Made by a program: the position numbers and the translations under genes. From the NCBI RefSeq assembly GCF_047495875.1, contig NC_092467.1, positions 11,683,566 to 11,747,565 on the forward strand: 64,000 nucleotides of DNA. The letters run 5' to 3'. The DNA comes from Pithys albifrons albifrons. Its lineage: Eukaryota > Chordata > Aves > Passeriformes > Thamnophilidae. This document shows positions 13,369 through 26,077 of this stretch, piece by piece; the stretch's first letter is position 1; the number at the start of each line of letters is the position of its first letter. Under the pieces are notes generated by a model that saw nothing but the letters and a program-made list of their open reading frames with translations, had not been told where the DNA came from and searched no databases.

Positions 13369-16300
13369 GGAAAGGTGGAAGTGGTAAGAAACCGTTAACC
13401 CAGTGGTTAAGGAGGTAGGTGTCTGTGGGTACTGATGGGAAATAGTCGTTAGAGGAAAGCTGCATCACCACACAGGAAGAAGCATAAAAGTCTTGAAAGC
13501 ATTTTCTCCAGCTGTTGCGGAAGAGCAATTCAGACAGTAGAACTTGAAAGCCACAGAACTTCTACCTCAGTGCTAGCTGAGAGAGTCCTTCCAGAAAAAG
13601 GACTGATTAGCTGCAGTCTTTTAACAGCGCTCTCTCAAAGGCTTAGCAGTTTCGCAGAAAAGATGAGTTTGAGAGTAGGGAAAAAATAACTTGCAAATAT
13701 GTAATTAAATTTATACAGTGGATCTTTGATTTTTCAAACAGAATATGGCTCCATAACTTATTGTAAACCTGTCTGCCAATAAATAACAGCCAGTGAAACT
13801 TCTGCAAAAATTACATTTAAAACCATTTATGAGTGTAACTAACTCCCCCTCCCCCAGTCACACAGTTTCTTTACTCTCAGCTATTACATTTTGCATTAAG
13901 GCCTGGGCAAATTTCCCTGTGACTTGCAGTCAGTCAGTTATCTGCAGGAGCTGCGAGCTGACAGCTCCGTGTTCCTCTTTCTTCTCCCACTTCCCCTAGT
14001 CTGTCTCAAAATAGACAGAGTATTTTTCCCATATAAATGTCCAGTGCTCTGCCATCAAGCAACTTCAACACTTATTTCTCATGACATATTGTTGGTGGCT
14101 ATTCTGCTTCTAAGAGATTGCCCACTAGCACCCTTGGAATAAATATTTGCAACCTTTCTTTGAAGTATGTATTTGGAGACAAAGCAGACCAGCATGTGTT
14201 TTAAGCCAATATTTTTCATTCAAGTGAGATTTAAGGGAAGCAATATTATAGTTTATAAGAGTAGTATATGATTCACTTTACTGATGGCACATTTTATAGT
14301 CCCACTTCTGTTACTGACCTGTTACATTATCATAGGCAAGATATTTCATCTCTGCTTTTGTCCTCTCCAAAGCAATGGTGGTCACCATTTTTTCGGTCTG
14401 TATATTTTGAAGCAACATTTAGTATATTCTGCCTTTTGTAATGAATGTGTGTTCATGTATGATGTCGAGTCTTGCAGTTCTATCTTTGGTAATAGTTTTT
14501 AAAAAAAAATTATTTTTTTTTGTCAACAACAGCTTAGAATGGAAGTCATCTATAAAAAGCAGCCTGCAAGCAGCAGCTCTGTCCTGTTGTTCTCAGGGAC
14601 ATCCAAACCAAGATGTCTCTCAGGCACAGGGGAGCTCCCCTTCATTCGTGACAGCAAAACCGAGCTCTACTTGCAGTAGTATGTTCTCAGAGACATTCTG
14701 AAGCAAAAGGAAGTTGAAAAAATATTCTCCAAAAAGTCAATATCCTCTAAGTTTATAGCAGTCTCAAATATGGAATTATTTTTTATGCTCCCTCTATAGT
14801 GCAAACTTGATGTTTCTCTATGCATTGTGTATTTCAATAACTTAATTTAAATCGTTGGGTTTGAGATACTTGTGACATCCTATATGGATAAGTGTTTCTA
14901 ATTTAAGAGGTATAGATTTTTATCTAGAAGCAGTCTGCCTAATTCTGTATGCTAAAGGATGAAAAAGAAGGTAGAGAGAAATATGAGAGTTCACACATAT
15001 TTAGAGGTGCAAAGTAGCAAACTGTGCTAAAGTGAGAAGTTGGAGGGTGTAACTGAGGAAGGGAAACCTAATGATGCCAGACAGGATTGTTTTAATCATA
15101 TTTGGAATTCAGGATCTCAAGACAGTAATAGACAGGAGACTTACAGGTAATTCTGTTTGGAAAAAATCTGTAGCTTTACTGTAGATTATTTTGGTCATTC
15201 CCAGCTATGGTCATAAGAAGTGAGGCACAGGTGGACTTTAGACAACATTGTTTTGTCATCGGTCTTTGGGGAGAGGGAGAGACCATTGTAAAATTGTTTA
15301 GAGAAAACCTCCTGAATGTTAATGGTGATCCCAAAAGCTTTGTTACAACTAGACAAAACTGATCACCTGTATGTGAGCTAAAGAGAAGGACCCCAGGATA
15401 AGAGAAGACACAGTACAGTCTATGGTTCTCTGTGATATTTAGCCTCAGCAAGAATAATCTTAGGAAAAGCAATTTTTCCAAGACGTAGGCAACCCCAGAA
15501 CTGTAAAAATACATCGATGAAGATGCATTTGGTATGCATTAGCTTGACTTTAATGTCCTGACCCAGAAACACTCTCATACTGACAATCTGATTTTAAGTG
15601 AAGGAGAAAAGTAATAGGGCTAGTATATACCTACCATAGTGCAGATGTTGCCATTTGACACCAAGAACCAAATCCACTAGGCTGTCTTTACTGGAAATCC
15701 TAGTTAATGTTTAGCTTGTGTTAATATTTCCATGTGCTGATCCTCCTGGGCAACACCTCAAAGTACTTGTATTTCATCACTAAAAAATTTTAGTCTTGTT
15801 GTAAAATCATTGGGATTTGAATTTTTGAGGTTGGTTGTTATGTTTTGGTTCAAGTTTCACCAATTACTACATCAGAGCAATACATAAAACAAGGGATTTA
15901 ACTTCTTTGGGCAGATATCCAAAAGGTATGTGGTCTGAAATATGGGAAACAAGGCATGACTCTCTTCTGTGCCACAGATATCAATGTAATTTTGAACAAG
16001 CCACTTAATATTTCTGTTTCTTACATCTCCACTAAGGAAAGGAAAATTGTGGTATTTCTTTGCCTGGAAATACCACCTTACAGAGGCTACTGTATTTATG
16101 GTTGTCTGTAAAATATCTTTGGTTGCCTTGTTTCCAGACACTCTGTTCCCACATGTTGAATTACTATTATAACTTTGGGGAACAGAGTCCTACTAAGATC
16201 AACACCTATGTGGGTACAACAGGTGCTACTGCTGTTCTCAAAAGGAGAAATATTTTAAAGGCAATGCCATTCTATGTCATTGATGTTTTAACTCTTCTAA

Positions 16301-17433
16301 TTCAACCACTGAAAGAAAACCAGTGCCAAGATTTTTGTCACTTCCGCAGTGGGGATGGGAGTAAAGATGATGCCCTTCTGTGTCTATATTCTTCATACAT
16401 AAGCGTGAGGATGCACTAGAGCTGTATATTCTTATAAGAACAGATGGTATCTGTCCATAGTCCGGGCAGCCTGTGAAAGCCAAAAAACTTCTGAAACTCT
16501 TCCAAGAATAATTACTTGTTCCCCAAGACAAACTTATTCAGGATGCAGTTACCAGACAGAATTCAACATTGTCTGTTAAAAGAAGCTGTTTGAGCAAAGG
16601 CAGTTATTGCATGCCATGACATTTTGCAAATGAAATGGATGGATTTTTCTCCCGTCTGGAGCAGACCCTCATGGAAACGGGTGTGAGTGTGCTGAGGCTG
16701 TTTGAGAGCCGAGTGCTGAGATAGCCCAGCCGAGCCAAGCCAGGCCACCAGCTCCTGTTCTGTGACTGCTGGGGCAGGACTCCTCCTCCCCACCACCCTT
16801 CAAGGGTAGCCAACATGGAGTGAAAAAAAAAATGGTGCAGGTTATTTAAACAATTTTTCAGGTTTTGAAAAAAGCCTCCATTTTTATGGAAGTTTGCTTC
16901 TAAAGCCCTTTCTTTGAAGAAGCTAGTGGAAATTTAGTGTCAGGGGTAACAAGCTTAAGTGACCAACGATATCAGAAGGGTTGTGAAACACTCATATTCC
17001 TTTGGCTACCATTATTTCTATAAATTCTCTTTGAAAAATTGCTCAGGGGGGTAGACAGACAAAATTTGATTTGTTAAAACAAGCAAAAGAAAGAGCTGTA
17101 TACTTTTGCTCTCTGTCTTTGCTAACTCCTTGAGCCCAACTTAAAACAAAATTGAGATACTCGTCTGCTGGGAGTTCAAATAAACCATCTGGCTAACTAA
17201 TGTGATAATTAAGTGTCTTGAATTCCGTCCCACTAATTTGTCATTTAAAACAACAATAACAACACTTTAGTAGTTGAAGCTTTTTTAATTTTATTTTTTG
17301 TTAATTCTATGCAGGTCATGTTTAAATCTCAAAGCCTAAATAGCTAGGCTGTCAGACAGACTTCTTTTTGAACTGCTGATACTCATTCTTTAAACTCACT
17401 CAAATATTATAAAGAACTGGTTAATTAGTCTTC

Positions 17434-17562
17434 AAACAGCAACAATAACAACAACAAAACCACAACCATATAAAAAAAACAACAAAAACAGAAAAACCCA
17501 ACACCACCAAAAACAAACAAAAAACCCAACAAAAAACCAACAAACCAAAAAACCCACAAAAT
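17434..17562. repeat. A/C-rich (CAA / CAAAAACC) low-complexity tract
   Basis: About 130 bases are almost entirely A and C, starting with CAA units and drifting into AAAACCC and AAACAAA units. The opposite strand reads as an open frame rich in Phe, Val and Trp, which is an artefact of composition and not a membrane protein. It is a degenerate microsatellite. Confidence 0.9.
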
Positions 17563-18287
17563 CTTCAAATGGCCTGCTTGGGAAAGGAATTTTATGTGTG
17601 CACATGTATTTATTATTCCTGAATTTCACTGAATGGATAGGATAAGAGTTTTCTTGTATTTGCAAACTCTTCATAAACTCTGTGCAGTTACATTTGGTTT
17701 GTGGTTGTTCCCTGTTCACACTTGGATCTGTTTGAAAAATAGCTACAATTCTGAATGTTTCCAGTACAAGAGGTGAAATTTTTAAGATATGAATGTATTT
17801 TAATGCTATATAATTATTGTGGAGTGATAATGTGGAACACTTACCAAAAGTTGGGCCGCTCTGTTCTAGAAGATGAGAGCAGCTGAGGCCAATTCCCCCA
17901 GTGTTTGATCCTCACATAGACCCCTTTGAACACAGTACCCTCTCATGGAGCAGTTGGTGAGTGTCTTGAGTGACTGAAAAGTGCTGGCTTACACCAATAA
18001 TTCTAATAAACTTGGGAAGGAAACTTGTGATATAGTGTTACTGGAAAAATGATCTTTTCACATCTTCTACTGATTTTTTTGCCGGTACAAAGTGTTTCAT
18101 TTTTGTGGAAGTCACATAAGTTATACATGATCTTAGTAGTACTGTGTATGTTTCTGTGTCTAAGATCTATAGACTGTTTTCTTTTAGCTGGCATATTTTA
18201 GAGATTCAAGTGAAATAGGTAATTGATATAAAAATGAGAATTACACAGATGCTGGCATAAAATTGTTTACTGTCAGCCACTGGGTTA

Positions 18288-18368
18288 TTCCTGCTTGAGC
18301 AGGGAGGTTGGACTAGATGACCTCCAGTAGTGCCTTCCAGCCTTCCCCATTCTGTGATTCTGTGATTT
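18288..18368 (+). mobile_element. CR1 LINE 3' tail, heavily 5'-truncated
   Basis: The sequence shows the CR1 3' UTR signature: CCTGCTTGAGCAGGGAGG, then TTGGACTAGATGACCTCCAG, then CCTTCCAGCC, ending in ATTCTGTG octamer repeats instead of a poly(A) tail. CR1 copies are usually 5'-truncated to a few hundred bases, and this one keeps only about 80. The orientation is plus. Established knowledge is the consensus tail; the match is by eye. Confidence 0.9.
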
Positions 18369-18477
18369 CTGATCATGACAATTGTGAGGAGGTGTACACA
18401 GTTATAGAACTCAGCTAAGGATGGGAAGAGTCTCTAAAAATGTTATCAGCATCTTTATTTAATCATATGGCCAACTG

Positions 18478-18546
18478 CTGTTTTGAGCAGAGAGTTGGAC
18501 TGGGTGATCTTCAGAGCTCCTTTCCAAATTAAACCATTCTGTGTCA
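18478..18546 (+). mobile_element. Second, more diverged CR1 3' tail
   Basis: About 110 bases after the previous copy, the pattern TGAGCAGAGAGTTGGACTGG, GTGATCTTCAGAG and TTTCCAA followed by CATTCTGTG repeats the CR1 tail layout with more differences. It is in the same orientation. It could be an independent insertion or the remains of a local duplication of the first tail. Confidence 0.75.
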
Positions 18547-20023
18547 GATGTATTTTAACTAAAAATTACCCTGACCACTAGTCTTGGTTACTTGAAAACA
18601 GAACTGTGTGTGGGGAAGCTCTTGACTTTGGTGAGTTATGCTGGAATTCAGGAGAGTGGGAACAGAGGATCCCAGAAGAGCCAGGTATTTGGGTTAATTA
18701 TCCAACATGTGGTAATGCAAGTTGAGGTCTGAACTTTCATCCAGAAAATAAGTGGACCACTTCTCTTAATCTTCCTCTATTTTTAATTGATTGTGAAAGG
18801 TCTGTTGATTTTGATATGTAAAAAAAACAAATTATGGAACATCAAAAAAGGCTGCAAATGTGGCAATTTCTGGTTTCTTGCCAGCCATACTCAACTGGAC
18901 CTAATTAGATGAAAACAGACCTTATGTAGTCCTATTGTTTCCCTTTCTCTCCTCAGTGTAACAGTGAATTGCTTAATAATATTTCTTTCAAATTATGTCA
19001 TTCTAATTAGGAATGTGTACTAGTTACTTCAACATACATTCTCAAGAGATACATATGTATGTATGGTTTCACAACTGTTTTAAGAAAATTAGTTCTTATA
19101 TTGCACTCAAAAGAGGACTGAGGAGGAAGTGGTCTGAAGAGCTTGTAAGGACTAATATAGTGATATATGTAGTTTAAAGTCTGAACCAAAAATATGAGAA
19201 GGTATCACAATTTCAACAAGGATAAATATTTTTTTCTGTAGGTGGATAGACTTAAAGTAAGAAAAGGTAGGAAAATCTCATATGTTTAATTCTTCACCTG
19301 TAGTAAAGTAGAGGGGCAGATATACAGGGCAAAGGAAATTTAAAACAAAATTTGTAGGGAAGAGGCAAATATTTAAACCTTCCACATCCCAACTGAATGC
19401 CCAAACCAAAGGTGTCTATAGAAACCACTTCTTCTGTAGCCCAATGAATTTTTGAGGTCAAGAGACTAAGTAGCTCACTGCATGACTCTCAACAAATAAG
19501 AACTCTGATCTCACTCAGCACTTGATAAAAGGAAGGAGCAGCAGGTTGTTGCCAGAAAAATAGCTGCACTGCTCACTGGTGCAGTGAAAGTAGCTTTGAA
19601 TAAATGACGAGACAGTGTCTCTCAGAAGATGGAACCAAATTAGGACCCATTATTAGAAAAAACACCGTGTTGCATTTTACAGTCTAGTTCTAAACTGAAT
19701 AGTTCTCATATGGTGGGTAATACTCATTTTACTCTTCTGTGTAGCAGGTCTGGGATTTAACATCTTGAGGTTGGCTTAATCTAAAACATATGTGTTTTCT
19801 TTTATTTCACATATGTGTTCTGCATTTCCCTCTTTCCAAGAGCTAGGATCAGCATGATAATATGCTGTGATGAGAGAAATACAGAAATCATTGTTGTGAT
19901 ATAGCTATAAAAACAATATGGGACCTACAATAAAATACGTATGTTCTCTTTTATGGGTTTATTTTGTGGTGCAGGCCAGTGTTTGTTAGGATCAGAAAGC
20001 AAGAATACCCTGTTGGTTATGGG

Positions 20024-20026
<3 letters not shown>

Positions 20027-20073
<47 letters not shown>
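20027..20073. repeat. (GT)n microsatellite, about 23 units
   Basis: This is an uninterrupted GT dinucleotide array of 47 bases. Such perfect arrays are usually length-polymorphic. Alternating purine-pyrimidine tracts of this kind can adopt Z-DNA. Confidence 0.97.
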
Positions 20074-20074
<1 letters not shown>

Positions 20075-21471
20075 CCATCCCCCAAAAAAGCTTTAATAAC
20101 TTAATTGAATATTTACTAAAATTTGCAGCAAATTTTGGAGGAGCCTGAAATGATAAACCGTCAGCATGTGTCTATCTTTTACCATGGGGATGCTGTGAAG
20201 GAGGATTCTGTCACAAAGCTTGGGATCACTAAGATTTTTGTGGGTCTTTGTGTCTGGATCTATTTAAATTTTAAGACAAAGGGCAGAAAGATTTCTTCAA
20301 ATAAAAGATGATTTATAGCATTAGTTTATCAAAGTGGAATAAAAAATGTATATAACTTGAAAAGCATTTCATGTAAAGATGTCATTTCCTTTCAGTACTA
20401 AAATATAAGTATATCCCATAATATTTCTATTGTTATGTAGAGCTACACTACAGTATAGTACAAAATAAATTAAATTCTCTGTCATAACAATGTAGTATAT
20501 GCAATTCTAGCAGAATTGTTTGTCCAACATGATTTTCTTTCTAGTCAGAAAACCCCTAACTGCCATGATGAAACTGTCTTTTCTGGCGAAAGAAGCTCCC
20601 TTGATCAGTGCTACATACCCACAAGGGATTTTCTTTTGTCTTGTTTGGTCATAAGGTTGTCTTACATCGTGAAACTAGTTCAGTATGGTAAATGAAGTCT
20701 CAGCTGAAAACTGATTATGTAGCACAGTGCCCCTTCCCAATGCACTGTTTCCTTCTGCTAGAACCTGTGCTTTTAAAGAAGAGAATATGGAAAGTACATT
20801 TGAATTATAAATACACTGTAAATAAAAATCCAGGAAAGAAAAGACTTACTGTCTGTTCTAAAAGGCATCAAACCTCTGTCATGTGAAGCATTGCATTTGC
20901 ATGGAAACTCCTCTTTACCCTAGTGAGAATTCAAGGGAATTTATTGGATGTATTTGAACATGCTCAGTGATGCTAAGAAGTAACAACAGAGGTTATCTAA
21001 AGCAACCCTTCTATTTCATCTAATGTAGTTTTCTTCAGTCTTCACAAGACTGCAAAGATAAAATTCTCTTTTATTATAACAGGCATATAACAAGTCTGGG
21101 AAGGGCATTAAATTCTGCTGTATAGTTAATACTGGGCAGACAACCTCTGCAGTGCTACTCTAAGTGGAACAGTGAAGAGTTGGAAAAAAAATTAATTAAG
21201 CCCCTTGTATCATCCTGTGTAAATTGAATGAAGGAGAAGTTTCTACACGTGGATACAGAAAAAGAAGGGTATAGGAAGGCACTAGATGGTTACCTGCTAT
21301 ACTGCCTGAGAGAGCGAGCCTTGTACTTTTCTGTGTGTTGATCAAACACACAGTGAGGCAGAGGGACAGCCTTGCAGCCTGACCTTCACCAGAATATGAA
21401 ATATATAATGGGAGAAATGTTTAACACTGCCAGGTCTTCTCTCGTTCTTTATTTTCCAGGTTTTACAGGGT

Positions 21472-21523
21472 CTCGAGTCAGGGTTTTGACTCTAGCTTGT
21501 ACAGGCTAGAGATTGGCCTCGAG
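21472..21523. repeat. Nested inverted repeat
   Basis: An inner perfect hairpin, CTCTAGC (21490-21496) and GCTAGAG (21505-21511) with an 8-base loop, is bracketed by CTCGAG at 21472-21477 and 21518-21523. No gene adjoins it and it may be chance. Confidence 0.5.
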
Positions 21524-24500
21524 AACACTATTTTATGAAACTTTTCAGCATCTAAAATGGAAATTCTTATGCAGTCTGCACTGCTGTGCAGCAGACATGT
21601 CCTCTCCTGAAAGAATTATACATAAAGTGTACATTGTTTATCAGTAGTATATGTAAGAGCACAAACCTAAATGCTATTGCCACGTAAAAGTGACTTGCAT
21701 TTTATTCTTAGACTGTTATATCTTAACCAGAGCCACTGGTTCTTTACAGCACAGTTTCAAAACCTGCAGTCAGAAACTTTACAAAAACAGTCTTAATATA
21801 CAAAATTTCATAATTAATCTTTTGTAAGGGTGCTACCCAAATTAAACTTCTTTGGCCACTGTGTTACATGAAGTATGAACATTCAGTGATGGATGACTAA
21901 CACTGTGTTGTTACATACACAAATATGTTTGTCAACCTCTTTGTCTCCAGAATTAAGGAAACAGGAAACTGCATGTCAAGTCCTCTGATGATGTGTGTCA
22001 TCTTATCACAATAAGAAAGTCTGCATTCCACTTTGTATTTGTTCCATCTCTTTTGTTCAGGTTCTATGACCAAACTACCCCTCTATTTTTAGAAGTCAGC
22101 ATAAATCTAGCCCATACAAATATTTCATTTAAATTGTTATGAGAAAAGCAACAAAAATTAGTCTTAGTTATTCAGAGTTAAAACTATATTTTATCAAAAG
22201 AAAACAGTCCAAGACAGAAACATAAACATGCTTTCATAACCATATAGTTTATCTTGCTGAGAAGCTGGGGAAAGCTCGATTCCTGACATCCATTTACAAG
22301 TAGTTAAAACCTTTCTAACTTCTAAACTTTTTAAACTTGAAAACCTTTTTAACTTTTTAACTATTCAAAACTTACATTGCAGGGAACTGCCTTGGCAACA
22401 ACTGAATAATTTATGTGATGGGATTCCATGTTCAATTTCTGTGCTTCTGCAAGTTGTATGTGTGATGTTAGGAAATGTAGATTTTTCTTTCAAAGAGGTT
22501 GTTTCACATTGGATAGTAAGACATTTTAACCACTATTTTTAAGCCATCTATTTAAATAGAATAAGTTTTTTAGGGCTGGAGATTTTTTTAAGCTTTTGCT
22601 TGTGCCTTGTCTCTGGAAAGAACTGCTGTGCAAAGAAAAATATGAAAGTGGATCTATAGAAGGTACTGCCATGACAAAACAGAAAAAGAGATTCAAGGAA
22701 AAAAATCAACAAAACATTGAGAATGTGTGGGTTGTTTGTTTGTTTTTTCTGGTAAGTAGGGCATGTTCATGCTTTTCAAGTTGGAAACTCAAGCACAAGA
22801 AGGAGCAACTGGGATGTCAAACAGACAACTGCATAACAAGCACTTAATCCAGGAGGGCCTGGGGGACATCATCTGCTCCTCCTCTCGGAGACTGCACAGC
22901 ACTTCTAATACCCTGCAACAAGCTTAAAGCCATGATAAGGGATCTGTGGTCACAATAACAGCGTGCCACAGGAAGAAGGCAGGAGACCTCAGAAGAAGCT
23001 TTATCAGTATCACAGGGCATGGCAGTCGCAGGGACTTGCTAAGTGAAATTTTCAGGTGAGCCTCCAGTGCAAGGCACGGTTGGTGTGAGCAGGGCAGACC
23101 CAGAGCCCAGGCACTTCTGCCAGGCAGCCCCATTGGGAAATGCCTTCCTGGCTGCTGTCTGGCAATCTGGGAGTGCTTGAGCCAAGCATCACACAAGCTT
23201 CAGGGATTTTTATATCAGCCAAAGTGATCTGTTCCTATTTCTAGCTACAGCTACGTTTCCTCAGAGAAATACCCAGAACTTAGTTCATATGTCACCTTGG
23301 GGAAAGTGGTGGGGGAGAATAGGGGATGGAAAGAAAAGCTGCTAGTTCTGCAGCAATCAGTGAGAGTGCTGAAGCATGGGGGAAATCAAGCTTAATGCAA
23401 AGGTACTTTGGAACCATTTTGTCACCACCCTCATAAGGTACAATAACAAACTGTGTGGGTTTAGAGAAATGCTATCTGCAGAGTCACCTCATGTGCTTTG
23501 TACCCCTCCCCACCAAGCAGTAGGTCAGACACATGAGGCTCTCTGGATTTTGGTCTCTGTGGCCATAAGGTGTGGGACCAGAAAGAAAAGTAGAAAGGTG
23601 ATTTTCCACATTTTGCTGAAGATCAAAGCCAGTCCACTTCTAATGATAGCAGCTGGCTTCTGTTATTCTTGAATGAAACAGAATTCAAGAACACTTGTGT
23701 CATTAGGACAATCTACTCCTTGAAAACTTCCCAACTTCCCCTTAGTGTAATAAAAAGCTAAAAGTAAATGTTAACTGCACATTTGAGATATCTAGGTATT
23801 AAACATTTTTCTTTGTGAATATTTCTGAGTGGCCTATTTATTTTGGAATAAATAGTGCTTGACCAAATCAGTTTTCGAGGTATGTTAAAAATATTGCCTT
23901 GTTTTAATTGATATTCTGCCTATTTGTAACTAGTGCATATTAGCCTGGCTGTGGTCTTTGAAAGCTGCTTTGAACTTTAGGGAAACATGATAAAGGCCTT
24001 TATTAAGAACACCTTGGTAGCATTAACCCTGAAGATGAGTACATTTTTATACCTGACACTTTTTATTCCTAGTTCTCTGTTACATGTGGTCATGAGAATA
24101 AGGCAGGGCTGCACAGCCCAGCTCTCCACACAAGAGCCTGTTTTTCTCATACCGTTACCTGCACAGGCCTGGACAAAACAAAAGCATGTTACCTTTTACT
24201 CTTTTCTCATCAAAACACTGGTAATTTTACTTAACTTTAAAAAGTTGGATGCATCTTTGATTGTTACATTCAAACCTGTTTATTAACTGATGTGTGTTTG
24301 ATACATATCTGTCTCTAGATGCCTGGGTCTCATTAACTTGAATGGTCGGTCAATTCCCATGAATGATTTAAAGAATTTGATATAAGCTCAAATAAGTTAA
24401 ATGCCTAATTTTAAGCATAGATAATTGAGTGACCCAGTTCCTTTCTGCTTAAGATATTCAAAGAGGCTTAATTTCATTTTCTGATGGATGTGTTGCTGTT

Positions 24501-25849
24501 TTATCCAACTCTCTTAATCCCAACCTTATATAAACCTCACATTGGTGTATTTTTAAGCAGAGACTGAGCCGGGAGTTTCTATGTGTGTATACTGAGAGAG
24601 AGTGAATGTTATTTGGCAGCCTGAAAACTTTGAATCAGACTTAGGTAGTAATGTCCCTTAGGCCTGAAGGGGGTACAACATCCTGCAGCAAGATGAAGGG
24701 GAAGCATTCCTAAGTGCACTGTATGACAGAGGGTGATGGAGTTGCTCTATTACTCGAGTCCATTCAGGTCTATGTTTCAGTGTGGCAGTTTTCAGGCCTT
24801 AATCCTCTTGGCTCTCATATGAATTGCTATATAAGTCAGTGATTTTACATTCAGACAGGAATTTTTTTTATCACTCTCTTAAGAAATTAACCTTTCAGTG
24901 GTGCTGGAAAAGAACAGTAGTACTGTGATCCTTGTCTTAGTGTTATGTCCTCTTCACATCAGCTCAAAAACTATGTAAGCCCAAGACCCCAGAAGGTCAG
25001 CTCTGAATCCAGACCTTCCCAGTGTGATAAACTCTCTCCATTTTGGATTTCAGCTCATCCACTATAGAAATAAAGGCCAAATTGATAAGATTTGAAGGGA
25101 GTTGGATTTGTGCAACTGAATTTGGTTGATACATAATAGTCTGTGACTGCTTCCCAGTTCAAAAGATAGTGATTCTCGAGCTTTGACAGGAGTAACTTTG
25201 GAGCACAATTATAACCAGCATGAATGGAGTGCGGCTCGGTACATTTTACAGGATTTATCCATGTTGCATTATTGGAAGCTCTGCCATCCGGTATGTGGCT
25301 GACCCAAATAAGTGAACACCAGAGTCCAGGGCTTTATGGACCCTGTAAATCCAATGGATTCACACTCTACATCACAAACTCCTTCTGCCCTTATCTTCTA
25401 TGCTCTTTCATTTTGTGCTTCTTAGTCCCCGATCCCTTTGTTGTGCTGTCAGGTATCCCCACATCTCTTCAACTTGCTGGGCTGAGAAATTAATAATATA
25501 TTTGGTACCTATAAGCATAAGGTGGATGATAGTATAGGTTTACATTGTAAATAATTTAAAAGCATGTAAATACCATGAAATTTTTGTAAGGTTTTCAATA
25601 GCATTTTACCCACAAACTTTGAGGGCGGCTGCAGTGCATCCAGATCTTAAATTGTAGTGGCTCTGAGTAAATGCATCAGAGTTGTGAAAGCTGAGAATTT
25701 TGGCAAATTAAGTGGCATATAGTTCTCTCCAGCACCTAATAGCAATGGCTGATTTAAAAAAAAATGTCTGTCTCCTTGCTTGAGGGTGGTATTAAAGCAT
25801 ACAACTTCTTTTATTAAGGAATGAGAAAGCTTGTTAGGTCTGAAGTTGT

Positions 25850-26077
25850 CTCAGGGAAGGTTTAAGTTGGATATTAGGAAAAGGTTCTTCACCCACAGGG
25901 TGACTGAGCACTGGAACAGGCTCCCCAGGGGATGGTCACAGCACCAAGGCTGACAGAGCTCAGAGGTGTTTGGACAATGCTCTCGGGCACAGCATGTGAC
26001 TCTTGGGGATGGTGCTGTGCAGGAGTTGGACTAAATGATCCTTGTGGATCCCTTCCAACTAGGCATATTCTGTGATA
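25850..26077 (+). mobile_element. CR1 LINE 3' end, CR1-J-like, 5'-truncated
   Basis: From TCTCAGGGAAGGTTTAAG the sequence follows a CR1 ORF2 end and 3' UTR: GGATATTAGGAAAAGGTTC, CACTGGAACAGGCTCCCCAG, GTTTGGACAATGCTCTCGGG, GGAGTTGGACTAAATGATCC and CCCTTCCAACTAGGCATATT, closing at CTGTGAT. The TTGGACAATGCTCTC and CCTTGTGGATCCC wording is what I associate with the CR1-J lineage active in songbirds. That supports a passerine source, but subfamily assignment is by eye. It has a truncated 5' end and no coding capacity. Confidence 0.93.

Larger units (their letters stand above)
8272..18287. other. Unique AT-rich DNA, no gene recognised
   Basis: The region holds many short chance frames (119 codons or fewer). 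The stretch 10490-11310 is especially AT-rich with no open frame of note. A TTATA-type simple repeat (12300-12330), T-rich tracts (13331-13368) and an A/C-rich tract (17434-17562) are listed separately. A slightly GC-richer block at 16660-16800 contains GCCGAG/GCCAAGCC runs but no recognised gene or repeat. No tRNA or snRNA was seen. Confidence 0.55.
18547..25849. other. Unique AT-rich DNA, no gene recognised
   Basis: Apart from the GT microsatellite at 20027-20073 this holds short chance frames only. The block 22850-23190 is somewhat GC-richer, with a 90-codon minus-strand frame (22924-23196) that I do not recognise. A nested inverted repeat lies at 21472-21523. No exon with convincing splice sites was found. 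Confidence 0.55.

Noticed and set aside
17432..17719. Minus-strand frame resembling a hydrophobic membrane protein
   Set aside because: The hydrophobic stretch is the translation of the A/C low-complexity tract.
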